From the NCBI GenBank assembly GCA_947073495.1, contig CAMTMX010000034.1:1-33733 (forward strand): 33,733 bases of DNA, in the 5' to 3' direction. The position numbers and the translations under genes were made by a program. Positions 26,938 to 33,733 of this stretch are shown one piece after another (within the stretch, counting starts at the first letter, position 1; each line of letters begins with the position of its first letter). The notes below the pieces were generated by a model. The model saw only the letters and a program-made list of their open reading frames with translations, was not told the DNA's origin and searched no databases. The DNA is from an uncultured Porphyromonadaceae bacterium (GTDB lineage Bacteria > Bacteroidota > Bacteroidia > Bacteroidales > Muribaculaceae).

Positions 26938-28500
26938 TTATTCATTAGTATCAGACTCATCAATAGAATCTTCTGATAAAAGGGGGAGTGTGATTATGAA
27001 ATCTGAACCTTTCCCGGGTTCGCTTTCCGCACGTATTGTCCCATCAAATATGGTTACCATCTTTTTTACATAGGCGAGACCAAGCCCGAATCCTTTTACA
27101 TCATGTCGATTGCCGGTTGAAACCCTATAAAATTTTTCGAAAATTTTCTTAAGATCTTCCTTCTTGATGCCGATACCATTATCGCTTATTTTGATTTCGA
27201 GCCGATTGTTACCGATATCTTTTGTGGTGATCTTTAGATGAGGTTCAGCGTCTTCTCGCATATATTTCACGGCATTATCAAGAAGATTATAGATGATGTT
27301 TGTGAAATGCATCTCATCTACACTGATAAGGGCATTCGGGGCATTAAGGCTGCAACTGATTGAACCTCCAAATTTTTCCACCTTAATCTTGAATGTATTT
27401 ATAACATTCTCTACAATCCTGTTGGCGTCCACTTCAGTGAATTTCAACGCACTGCTGTCGGAATTATCGAATACAGACATCTGAAGTACCTTTTCAACCT
27501 GAAAACGCAGACGTTTAGTCTCATCGGCAATCACTTGCGACAGATGTTTTAAAGATGTAGGAGATTTCTGTATAGAATTGTCGTTGAGCATTTGGGATGC
27601 AAGCGATATCGTAGATATAGGAGTCTTCAGCTCATGTGTCATATTGTTTATGAAATCAGTTTTCATCTCAGTGATCTTTTTCTGTCTGAACGCCAAGATG
27701 ATCGTATAAAGAAATACAACCAACAATATGAGAGTGAGAGCAAGTGTGGGGATTATAAATCTTACAGATGAGAATATATATTTTTTCTGACTTGGGAATT
27801 CTACATTAAGTTTTAACTGGGTATCAGTATTTGGGAAAAGAGTCTGTGAATATTTACCCTTCGACATATTTCCGTCAAATCCCTGTGATGCATATAAAAT
27901 TGCATCTTTAGTCGTAGATACTGCAAACTCAAACGGCAATGTCAGTCCGTTGTTTGCCAATTCTGCTGCCAGATAATTTCTAATAAGAGTGGAGTCTGCA
28001 CGTTGAAAGACAGGACGTTTGCCGGAGTCCCTGAGGATTGCCAAGATAACCTCATTAAGCAATCCCTTTTGATAAAGATACTGGCTGCGAATCACTTCCT
28101 GCATATTCCGGTATCTGCTTTCAACATTATTTGTAGGAGACGGGAACCCCAATTTTGTCGGATCGCTCTTTGAATTATCTACTTCCGCAGCAAAAGTATA
28201 GTTAGTCACAGTCCCATCCGGACTCTTGATGGAATAGCTGAATTTGTCACCGTTGCCAGCAAAAGGGGAGTCGTCAAGAAGGCTTTTCTCTATAATGTCG
28301 ACATCTTCTTGAAGGAAATGCATGGTTTCCTTCTTTTCAAGGAATGAAGAAGTCGCCGACATGCAGCGCAGGACGGTTTCAGAAAATTGAGCTTCCCTCA
28401 TTTTCACCATGTTTTCAAGATACATGAGTTGAAAATAGAGAAGCGCTCCGAATGTGAGCGACATCACGATTGTGAGCAGCCAGATTATCGATTTCTTCAT
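26938..28500 (-). CDS. rprX: Sensor histidine kinase RprX
   Basis: The membrane sensor partner of RprY. Of 520 residues, TM1 is about 6-26, a periplasmic domain of about 215 residues follows, TM2 is about 246-269, then the kinase core: H-box FINNMTHELKTPISTIS with phospho-accepting His289, N-box IIYNLLDNAVKYM, G-boxes ISDNGIGIKKEDL and GFGLGLAYVKKM. There is no recognisable HAMP or PAS domain between TM2 and the H-box. Resemblance to Bacteroides RprX and the linkage to rprY support the name. The upstream 480 bp hold candidate -7 boxes and a palindromic repeat. The signal sensed is unknown. Confidence 0.92.
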   Translation of the reverse strand: MKKSIIWLLTIVMSLTFGALLYFQLMYLENMVKMREAQFSETVLRCMSATSSFLEKKETMHFLQEDVDIIEKSLLDDSPFAGNGDKFSYSIKSPDGTVTNYTFAAEVDNSKSDPTKLGFPSPTNNVESRYRNMQEVIRSQYLYQKGLLNEVILAILRDSGKRPVFQRADSTLIRNYLAAELANNGLTLPFEFAVSTTKDAILYASQGFDGNMSKGKYSQTLFPNTDTQLKLNVEFPSQKKYIFSSVRFIIPTLALTLILLVVFLYTIILAFRQKKITEMKTDFINNMTHELKTPISTISLASQMLNDNSIQKSPTSLKHLSQVIADETKRLRFQVEKVLQMSVFDNSDSSALKFTEVDANRIVENVINTFKIKVEKFGGSISCSLNAPNALISVDEMHFTNIIYNLLDNAVKYMREDAEPHLKITTKDIGNNRLEIKISDNGIGIKKEDLKKIFEKFYRVSTGNRHDVKGFGLGLAYVKKMVTIFDGTIRAESEPGKGSDFIITLPLLSEDSIDESDTNE

Positions 28501-28562
28501 ATTCTATTAGTCATGGATTTATAGGCAATTAAGCCTTTTCCATAATTCTTACATAGATTTAA

Positions 28563-28617
28563 CAAATTTAAAAGCTATTGGTTTAATGTTAAATTTTAAC
28601 ATTGAAGTGCAAATTTA
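28563..28617 (-). promoter_or_regulatory. Candidate -7 boxes for rprX-rprY
   Basis: TAAATTTG occurs twice on the minus strand (28570-28563 and 28617-28610), both exact matches to TAnnTTTG, but neither has a TTTG 19-21 bp upstream. The surrounding sequence is so A/T-rich that chance matches are likely. Confidence 0.25.
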
Positions 28618-28710
28618 ACATTTAAATGTGAAAATTAAAAAAATCAACTCTAAATAATCTATAAAAAGGATGCCAATTTAATAAATATACCGCAAAATTG
28701 ATTTTTGGGG

Positions 28711-28868
28711 AACTGTTTAAATTTTTTTTGGAGAAGGAATCGAGAATATTGGTAAGGCAGATTTTTGATATTTATGACAGAGTTATGGGTACCATAATGA
28801 TTGAATAAATATCGTAAAGATGCCGACAAATACTTCAATGACAATACAAAATAAATTTTAAAAAGTTT
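28711..28868. repeat. Dispersed palindromic repeat, copy R1 (both arms)
   Basis: A 158-bp imperfect palindrome. It starts AACTGTTTAAATTTT and ends with the approximate complement AAATTTTAAAAAGTTT; both arms contain GATATTTAT, and the centre is TTATGG-GTA-CCATAA at about 28783-28797. Its right arm, read on the minus strand, aligns with 32256-32340: the stretch TTTGTCGGCATCTTTA and GATATTTAT are identical and flanks match with few differences. Confidence 0.7.
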
Positions 28869-28982
28869 ATTAGATATGAAAATGGACAAAGTTCCGTTAT
28901 AAATGAGATAGATTCTTATTAATTATAATCAGAATTATCGTTTATTCTTTAATCTTGTGATTTAATAATATAGTATCATACA

Positions 28983-30248
28983 ATGAAAGTTTTAAAAATC
29001 CACTTGATATTTTATTCATTCATTATAATAACATTATTGTCTGTAGCCGGATGTGGCAAAAATAATGATGACCCCAAGCCATATGATGGTCCCATAAAAA
29101 GAGCAGTGCTCCTTTATGCTGTGGCTTCTAATAATCTTTTTAGTAATCTTTTGTCTGACAAAGATGAGATTCTTGAAGCAGCGAAAAATATGAACCTTAA
29201 CGGTTTGTCGATGCTTGTATATCAAGTGGCGCCAACCGGAAATCCTCAACTTTTTGAATTGAAGAGGGTTAATCCTGAATATTGCGAATTCGTCCAAATA
29301 AAAGAATATACAAGGGAATTGTATTCCACAGATCCCGAAAGAATATCAGAAGTGATTGAAGATGTAAGAACGATATGTAACGCTGAAAAATATGGCTTGA
29401 TCCTTTGGTCTCACGGCACCGGCATTGACCCTTCTTTTTCTACTCATGGAGTTGGCGAGAAAACGCTGTCAAATTTTTCTGCACCATTGGAATCCGGAAA
29501 TTCGGTTTTTGTCTCAAATCATCCATTACTATATTCATTTGGATCAGATAAAGATCTTGATAAAGATGGCAGATATTATGATGAGACTGATATAGATGAA
29601 TTGGCAAACGCAATTCCTGATGGTATGTTTGATTTTATTTGGTTTGATGCCTGCTATATGAGTGGCATTGAGACGATGTATCAGCTAAGGCATAAATGTG
29701 ACTATTTTGTGGGTTATCCTACTGAGGTCTACAATCCTGGAATGCCCTATGATTTGACTATACCTTATCTATTAAAAGACGTTCCTGACTTAAAGGGTGC
29801 GGCAGAAGCATTTTTTAATTATTATGCTAATAATGCATCTTCTTCATATAGAGTGGCTACTGTGGCGGTGTCAGACATTAGCTGCATAGAGAGTGTTGCG
29901 GATTATTGCAAATCTGCTTATACTGATGCATCGATTCCTTCTGCAAATGAATTGCAGAAATATTCAAGGTCATCTTTCGGCCCGTTTTATGACTTTGGAC
30001 AATACACCCGCTTGATGGCACAAAGTAATCCGAATGCTCCTTCGGTTGAAGAATTTGAAGCGGTAATGGATAATTTTGTAATATATAAAGCGGCTACCGA
30101 TAAGGATTTTAATTTTAATCCGATTAATCCTGAAAACTATTCCGGAATTTCATGTTATCGTTTTTCTGAAACAGACATGACTGATAAGGCTCGTTATTAC
30201 CGCACTCTTGACTGGTATAAACGGGTTTATCCTCAAGCTGAACAATAA
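28983..30248 (+). CDS. Clostripain-family (C11) cysteine peptidase, lipoprotein
   Basis: A predicted secreted cysteine peptidase of clan CD, cleaving after basic residues in characterised relatives. The 421-residue precursor has a lipoprotein signal ending LLSVAGC (Cys24) followed by an Asn/Asp-rich tether, suggesting surface or outer-membrane anchoring. The catalytic His is His144 in LILWSHGTG and the nucleophile Cys224 in FDFIWFDACYMSGIE, the standard C11 dyad. The specificity and whether it self-cleaves cannot be read. It stands alone on the plus strand, with a terminator hairpin after it. Gut Bacteroidales often carry many such C11 lipoproteins; the physiological target here is unknown. 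Confidence 0.88.
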   Translation: MKVLKIHLIFYSFIIITLLSVAGCGKNNDDPKPYDGPIKRAVLLYAVASNNLFSNLLSDKDEILEAAKNMNLNGLSMLVYQVAPTGNPQLFELKRVNPEYCEFVQIKEYTRELYSTDPERISEVIEDVRTICNAEKYGLILWSHGTGIDPSFSTHGVGEKTLSNFSAPLESGNSVFVSNHPLLYSFGSDKDLDKDGRYYDETDIDELANAIPDGMFDFIWFDACYMSGIETMYQLRHKCDYFVGYPTEVYNPGMPYDLTIPYLLKDVPDLKGAAEAFFNYYANNASSSYRVATVAVSDISCIESVADYCKSAYTDASIPSANELQKYSRSSFGPFYDFGQYTRLMAQSNPNAPSVEEFEAVMDNFVIYKAATDKDFNFNPINPENYSGISCYRFSETDMTDKARYYRTLDWYKRVYPQAEQ

Positions 30249-30291
30249 ACGTAGACATGAACAAATCATAACCATAATTTATTTTACAATT

Positions 30292-30324
30292 AAAAGCATT
30301 CGGTATATACCGTATGCTTTTTAA
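30292..30324 (+). terminator. Intrinsic terminator after the C11 peptidase
   Basis: AAAAGCAT-T-CGGTA (30292-30305) pairs with TACCG-T-ATGCTTTT (30308-30321) through one T-T mismatch, followed by TTAATT; the T-run CTTTTT overlaps the stem base. It is 44 bp past the stop and about 50 bp before mscS, which therefore probably has its own promoter in 30322-30372. Confidence 0.75.
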
Positions 30325-30372
30325 TTGAGATCAGAATCTATTCATTATAAACTTTCGACTAATAGAATTCAT

Positions 30373-31515
30373 ATGATTCAGACAGAAGACCTTCCGGTTG
30401 TCCCGCTTCCGGATAAGATTGACAGTGGTAAAACGGCTATAGAGACATTGAAAGGGCTTGGCTTTGATGATGCTATAAGTAGTATTGCCAATGGTATTGT
30501 CCAATTCACATTCAAATTACTTATAGCCATTTTAGTGTTCTATGTCGGTAAATATATAATAAAGAAAATTTATGGGCTTGTTTACTCCATAATGGTGAAT
30601 AGAAAGGTCGATGCATCATTGACTACATTTGTTTTGTCATTGGTCAAAATCGTCTTGTTCTTTATTCTTATAGTTACTGTTGTCGGAATTATAGGCATCG
30701 AGACCACCTCGTTCCTTGCACTGTTTGCATCTGCCGGTGTCGCCATCGGTATGGCTTTGAGCGGCACTTTGCAGAATTTCGCAGGGGGAGTGTTGATATT
30801 GCTTCTCAAACCTTATAAAGTAGGTGATTATATCGAGACTCAGGGCTTTACGGGTACTGTCAAGGAGATTCAGATTTTCCATACCATAATCAACACCGCA
30901 GATAACAAAGCTATAATTATTCCCAATGGAGGACTGTCGACCGGGTCAATCAATAATTATTCTCTTGAGCAGTACCGGAGAGTGGATTGGAAGATAGGGC
31001 TGTCATATGGTAATGACTATTCTGAGGCGAGGAAGACAATTCTTGAAATGCTCAATTCAGATGAGCGTGTTGTGAAGAAATATATCGAAGACGATATGAA
31101 ACTACGTAAGGAGCATCAGAGAGAAGAGGAGTTAAAAGAATTATCATCCGGGATGGCAAGTGAAGAGAGCGTAGCCGAAAAAGAAGGTTGGTGGAAACGA
31201 TTTAGAAACAGAAGAAAAAAACATCAGCTTGCCATTCAAGAGAAGCTCAGGGAAAAGGTCTCTCTTAATGAGGGACTTTCGATTAAGAAAGACTGTACAC
31301 CTTTTGTGGGTCTTGATGAACTTGCCGACAGTAGTATTAATATTGTGGTGCGTGCCTGGACTCATTCTTCAAATTATTGGGGGCTTTATTATGAGATGAA
31401 CGAGCGTTTTTATAAAGAGTTGCCAGAACACGGTTTCTCATTCCCCTTCCCGCAAATGGATGTGCATATCGCAGATATGCCTGATTCGATTAAAATCTCG
31501 TCTGTATCAAAGTGA
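30373..31515 (+). CDS. mscS: Small-conductance mechanosensitive channel (MscS family)
   Basis: An inner-membrane heptameric channel that opens on membrane tension to release solutes in hypo-osmotic shock. With the ATG at 30373 it has 380 residues; a TTG 48 bp upstream is possible but less likely. TM1 is about 43-61, TM2 88-106, and pore helix TM3 112-143 with the Gly/Ala-rich FASAGVAIGMALSGTLQNFAGG. The beta domain VGDYIETQGFTGTVKEI and the C-terminal SSINIVVRAW and FSFPFPQMDVHI blocks are normal. Between them, residues about 236-305 are an extra, highly charged segment (KEHQREEELKELSSG, EGWWKRFRNRRKK) that is absent from E. coli MscS. The thiF-like gene starts 2 bp after its stop. Confidence 0.92.
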   Translation: MIQTEDLPVVPLPDKIDSGKTAIETLKGLGFDDAISSIANGIVQFTFKLLIAILVFYVGKYIIKKIYGLVYSIMVNRKVDASLTTFVLSLVKIVLFFILIVTVVGIIGIETTSFLALFASAGVAIGMALSGTLQNFAGGVLILLLKPYKVGDYIETQGFTGTVKEIQIFHTIINTADNKAIIIPNGGLSTGSINNYSLEQYRRVDWKIGLSYGNDYSEARKTILEMLNSDERVVKKYIEDDMKLRKEHQREEELKELSSGMASEESVAEKEGWWKRFRNRRKKHQLAIQEKLREKVSLNEGLSIKKDCTPFVGLDELADSSINIVVRAWTHSSNYWGLYYEMNERFYKELPEHGFSFPFPQMDVHIADMPDSIKISSVSK

Positions 31516-31517
31516 TT

Positions 31518-32234
31518 ATGGATAAATGCTTGACGGAAGAAGAAAAGCGACGCTATTCGCGCCAGATTGCAATAGAAGAAATTGGAGTTTGCGGTCAGCA
31601 AAGGCTTAGATCTGCAAAGGTTATTATTGTAGGATGTGGCGCGTTAGGGTCTATGGTGGCAATGCAGTTGGCTGGAGCAGGGATCGGAACCATAGGGATT
31701 TCAGATTTCGACACCATTGACGTTTCCAACCTTCAAAGGCAGTTTTTTTTTAAAACCGATGAAGCCGGCATGAAGAAAAGTGCTGTCCTTCAACAGAGGA
31801 TGGAGGATCTTAACCCATCCTGTCATGTTTTGTGCCATGATGCATTGATAAATAGAGAAAGGGCTGTTGAATTGTTTTCTGACTATGATTTTATCATGGA
31901 TGCCACAGACAACCCTTCTTCGAAATTTATCATAGAATCTGTGTGTCAACAGTTGTGTAAGCCTTGCAGTATAGCGGGTGTTTCGGAATTTCATGGGCAG
32001 GTCATGACGGTTTTCCCCGGTTCGACTAAATTTGGAGAAGTATTTCCGGATTCGGGAACCGAAGGATTTTTACCTTGTTCAATTGGTGGAGTTGTCGGAC
32101 CTGCAGCTGCTATCTGTGCTTCGTTGCAATCTGCTGAGGTGATAAAATATCTGACAGGGGCGGGAGAATGTCTTAAATCAAAACTTATGGTATTTGATCT
32201 TTTGAATAATTCATATAATGTGATCTCTTTATGA
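31518..32234 (+). CDS. thiF: ThiF/MoeB/HesA-family adenylyltransferase, probable ThiF
   Basis: An E1-like enzyme expected to adenylate the C-terminus of ThiS (or MoaD) for sulfur transfer. With the start at 31518 it has 238 residues; an overlapping GTG at 31512 would lie on the mscS stop and is less likely. It has RYSRQ with the conserved Arg, the nucleotide loop VGCGALGS, DFDTIDVSNLQRQFFF, MDATDNPSSKF and a Cys187 in LPCSIGGVVGP, which aligns with the acceptor Cys of E. coli ThiF. The CxxC zinc pairs of E. coli MoeB/ThiF are missing, as I believe is usual in Bacteroidales homologues. ThiS is encoded in the window without a partner, which favours ThiF over MoeB. Confidence 0.8.
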   Translation: MDKCLTEEEKRRYSRQIAIEEIGVCGQQRLRSAKVIIVGCGALGSMVAMQLAGAGIGTIGISDFDTIDVSNLQRQFFFKTDEAGMKKSAVLQQRMEDLNPSCHVLCHDALINRERAVELFSDYDFIMDATDNPSSKFIIESVCQQLCKPCSIAGVSEFHGQVMTVFPGSTKFGEVFPDSGTEGFLPCSIGGVVGPAAAICASLQSAEVIKYLTGAGECLKSKLMVFDLLNNSYNVISL

Positions 32235-32253
32235 ACTCAGGGATGTGAATTGA

Positions 32254-32420
32254 GAAACTGTTTAAATTTTATTTTTTCTTGTCATTGAGGTCTTTGTCGG
32301 CATCTTTATGATATTTATGAAGGAGTTATGGAACCCCATAACTCCTTCTTCATGCCTTCATATCTCGCTCACACTATAAGCCAATCATATGTACATTTAT
32401 TTTCCGTAGGTACTTATTGT
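32254..32420 (+). repeat. Dispersed palindromic repeat, copy R2 (most complete)
   Basis: It begins GAAACTGTTTAAATTTT, runs through TTGTCATTGAGG, TTTGTCGGCATCTTTA and GATATTTATGAAGG to a central hairpin GGAGTTATGG-AACC-CCATAACTCC (32322-32345, extendable to 12 bp), then CTTCATATCTCGCTCA and ATAAGCCAATCATATG. The left half matches R1 (28711-28868) and the right half matches R3 (7030-7122), so it links two otherwise dissimilar copies. Confidence 0.7.
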
Positions 32421-32450
32421 ATTCAATGAAGGCTTTTGAACAGATCGGTC

Positions 32451-32504
32451 TATGTAATCAAGAATTCGACTTTCGCTTGCGAAAGTCGAATTCTTGATTA
32501 CATA
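32451..32504. terminator. 54-bp perfect palindrome between convergent genes
   Basis: Two 26-bp arms (32451-32476 and 32479-32504) are perfectly complementary around TT; the core is CGACTTTCGC-TT-GCGAAAGTCG. It starts 28 bp past the GH43 stop. Neither side has a strong T-run (plus side ATATATAAAA), so termination is likely by hairpin strength or as a bidirectional element; cruciform or protein-binding functions are alternatives. Confidence 0.65.
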
Positions 32505-32532
32505 TATATAAAAGGTCGTTAATGCTCAATCG

Positions 32533-33549
32533 TTAAGGATTTAATTTTTTTAGAATTTTGAGTTTGTCACCGGAAAGGTCGACTTCCCAGAAAGTCGGGC
32601 GTCTGACGTATCTTCCGTTCACTACCGAATGACTGTGTGCCGAGAGGATATCTCTTCCGTTAAGATCTTTGAATATCATTCCATGTCCATAGTTTGGAGG
32701 TGTGATTGGCTCCTGTTCTTGTATCCATGGTCCAAAAATTGTATCACTTTCAGAATATGCCACACCCATAGTGTAATCTCCAAATACCCAAGATGTCCAG
32801 ATCATTCCTAATTTGCCGGTACCAGTTTTGAAAAGCCACGGACCGTCAGTAACACGGTTGAAGGTGATTTCTCCATTACGTTTTTCCCTGCTCCACGGAG
32901 AATCGGAAGCACGGAAAAGTAATATCGGTTCTCCAATAGAATTGCTGAGATCTTGAGATAGCTCTATCGCTTCCATGGTTCCGTTTTGATTGTGGAGCCA
33001 TTCTCCGCAAAATACCATATAAGGCTTTCCGTTTTCTTCCCAAAATGTTCCATCGAGAGTAGGTCTGTCTTCCGGTAGATAGTCAGCTGAAGATACAGGG
33101 AGGTACGGACCATCAGGAGTGTCGGCAACGAGAATATGCGATGCTCGTCGCGGAATATCTCCTTCCTGGTTTGTTTCGACGATTATTTTGTCGTTTGTGA
33201 ATGTGGCAAAATAATAGTATTTTCCATTATTTTCATGAAGCTCAGCTGCCCAGATCTGAGGATGTGATCCCATCCATGACGTGGTGTCGGGTTGAGCAAC
33301 AACAAACGGACCATCCCATTTGTCAAGGTCTTTGCTTTTCCATAACAATCCGCCCGTACCGGTCATATAATATGTTTGTGTTTTGGAATCAGCCAACACG
33401 GCAGGGTCGCTAAGAATGATAGAATCTCTCGGAATGCCGGAACGCACGTTAGACATCTGCCGGGACGGAAGCGATGCCGATAAACTTAAGGCACCAATTG
33501 CATAAGCAGCCGAAATGAAAGCGATGACAATTTTTGAAAAACTTTTCAT
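32533..33549 (-). CDS. Secreted glycoside hydrolase, GH43-like five-bladed beta-propeller
   Basis: A probable alpha-L-arabinofuranosidase or beta-xylosidase-type enzyme acting on plant or host glycans in the periplasm. The 338-residue precursor has an N-terminal signal peptide (hydrophobic 6-24, cleavage near ALSLSAS). The conserved base Asp is Asp48 in IILSDPAVL, the pKa-modulating Asp is probably Asp166 in PTLDGTFWEENGKPYMVF, and GHGMIF around His289 is typical of the family. Where the general acid Glu is normally found I see Asp235 (RVTDGPWLF). Only one domain is present and there is no lipobox. It is not flanked by SusC/SusD-type genes, so it is not in an evident polysaccharide locus, although the window ends 180 bp upstream. 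Confidence 0.82.
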   Translation of the reverse strand: MKSFSKIVIAFISAAYAIGALSLSASLPSRQMSNVRSGIPRDSIILSDPAVLADSKTQTYYMTGTGGLLWKSKDLDKWDGPFVVAQPDTTSWMGSHPQIWAAELHENNGKYYYFATFTNDKIIVETNQEGDIPRRASHILVADTPDGPYLPVSSADYLPEDRPTLDGTFWEENGKPYMVFCGEWLHNQNGTMEAIELSQDLSNSIGEPILLFRASDSPWSREKRNGEITFNRVTDGPWLFKTGTGKLGMIWTSWVFGDYTMGVAYSESDTIFGPWIQEQEPITPPNYGHGMIFKDLNGRDILSAHSHSVVNGRYVRRPTFWEVDLSGDKLKILKKLNP

Positions 33550-33733
33550 AATATTACTATGTTTGGTTAATTTCTGTAAAATTAATAATAAATTTAAACA
33601 ATTTCTTAATCATATAATGAAGTTGTTTAAACTTTTTTACGGATATTTATTTTCATATGGCTTTTTACATTAAAAAGACCTCATTTCCAATCTTCCGCCA
33701 TCTTTCCGGTCGGTTTTGAGCCTTTCATCGGTC
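33550..33733. other. Right-edge intergenic sequence upstream of the GH43 gene
   Basis: No gene was identified. TTTAAACAA and TTGTTTAAA form an inverted repeat between 33595 and 33631, and 33594-33608 is identical to 71-85. From about 33630 the sequence becomes more G/C-balanced and resembles non-coding or the edge of another element; an open plus frame runs to the window end but has no convincing start. Confidence 0.4.

Larger units (their letters stand above)
28501..28982. other. Divergent intergenic region between rprX and the C11 peptidase
   Basis: About 480 bp without a gene. Near rprX it is A/T-rich with two TAnnTTTG octamers; from 28711 to 28868 it holds repeat copy R1; from 28869 to 28982 it is the A/T-rich leader of the peptidase gene, in which I find no clear promoter. 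A minus open frame of 76 codons at 28659-28889 spans the repeat and is judged spurious. Confidence 0.5.
32235..32532. other. Convergent intergenic region between thiF-like gene and GH43
   Basis: Nearly 300 bp with no gene. It contains repeat copy R2 (32254-32420), a short unassigned stretch, and a 54-bp palindrome (32451-32504). Both neighbouring genes end here, so one or both of these hairpins probably terminate transcription. Confidence 0.6.

Noticed and set aside
28659-28889. 76-codon minus open frame between rprX and the C11 peptidase
   Set aside because: It spans the palindromic repeat R1, has A/T-driven composition (many Phe, Leu, Lys, Tyr), and no family resemblance.
30325-30372. TTG start extending mscS by 16 residues
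   Set aside because: It lies directly after the preceding terminator hairpin, needs a rare start codon, and adds nothing conserved.
32254-32420. Repeat R2 as a degraded transposase or insertion sequence
   Set aside because: No open frame with transposase motifs and no flanking target duplication could be seen; it is better described as a non-coding repeat.

Overview
The window reads as a chromosomal segment of a Bacteroidota bacterium, most likely order Bacteroidales (a Muribaculaceae-like gut commensal is my best guess, from general resemblance only). Supporting signs are promoters of the Bacteroidota type (TTTG, about 20 bp, TAnnTTTG), an RprX/RprY-type two-component pair, a fused FtcD/cyclodeaminase in the histidine pathway, a thi operon of the Bacteroides kind, lipoprotein-type efflux subunits and a lipoprotein clostripain-family peptidase. 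Coding density is high and nearly everything up to 24.1 kb is on the minus strand. I saw no tRNA, rRNA, CRISPR array, insertion sequence or prophage gene.

Region by region. (1) 0.2-6.9 kb: histidine utilisation operon, transcribed right to left as hutU, ftcD (bifunctional), hutI, hutH, taking histidine to glutamate with transfer of the formimino group to folate. It has a candidate promoter at about 6.9 kb, a terminator hairpin after hutH, and a strong hairpin inside the operon between hutU and ftcD. (2) 7.1-14.3 kb: tripartite RND efflux operon (membrane fusion protein, inner-membrane pump, outer-membrane channel) with an LpxA-type acyltransferase as fourth gene, closed by a T-tract terminator. 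(3) 14.4-17.2 kb: rsfS-ftsH (ribosome silencing and membrane proteolysis). (4) 17.2-17.8 kb: monocistronic Fe/Mn superoxide dismutase. (5) 17.9-24.25 kb: thiamine operon thiD-thiS-tenI-like-thiE-thiG-thiC-thiH, led by a consensus promoter, a TPP riboswitch and an intrinsic terminator 12 nt before the chosen thiD start. (6) 24.4-25.3 kb: plus-strand CorA transporter. (7) 25.4-28.5 kb: minus-strand rprX-rprY, then a 58-bp palindrome (probable terminator), then a PlsC-type acyltransferase. (8) 29.0-32.2 kb: plus-strand clostripain-family lipoprotein, then mscS and a ThiF/MoeB-type E1-like enzyme. (9) 32.5-33.5 kb: minus-strand secreted GH43-type glycosidase.

How the parts connect. The thi operon has ThiS and ThiG/ThiH but no adenylyltransferase. 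The only candidate in the window is the thiF-like gene 7.5 kb away, 2 bp downstream of mscS and outside the riboswitch transcript. The efflux pump and LpxA homologue share an operon and may both serve the envelope.

The least explained material is intergenic. Three diverged copies of a palindromic repeat (about 7.03-7.12, 28.71-28.87 and 32.25-32.42 kb) share a hairpin centre of the form TTATGG/CCATAA. A 15-bp identity links the two window ends. Two proteins carry unusual inserts: RND pump residues about 497-578 and MscS residues about 236-305. Nothing here is clearly a new defence or mobile system; the repeat family is the best candidate for something undescribed. All calls were made by eye, without database searches or structure prediction.
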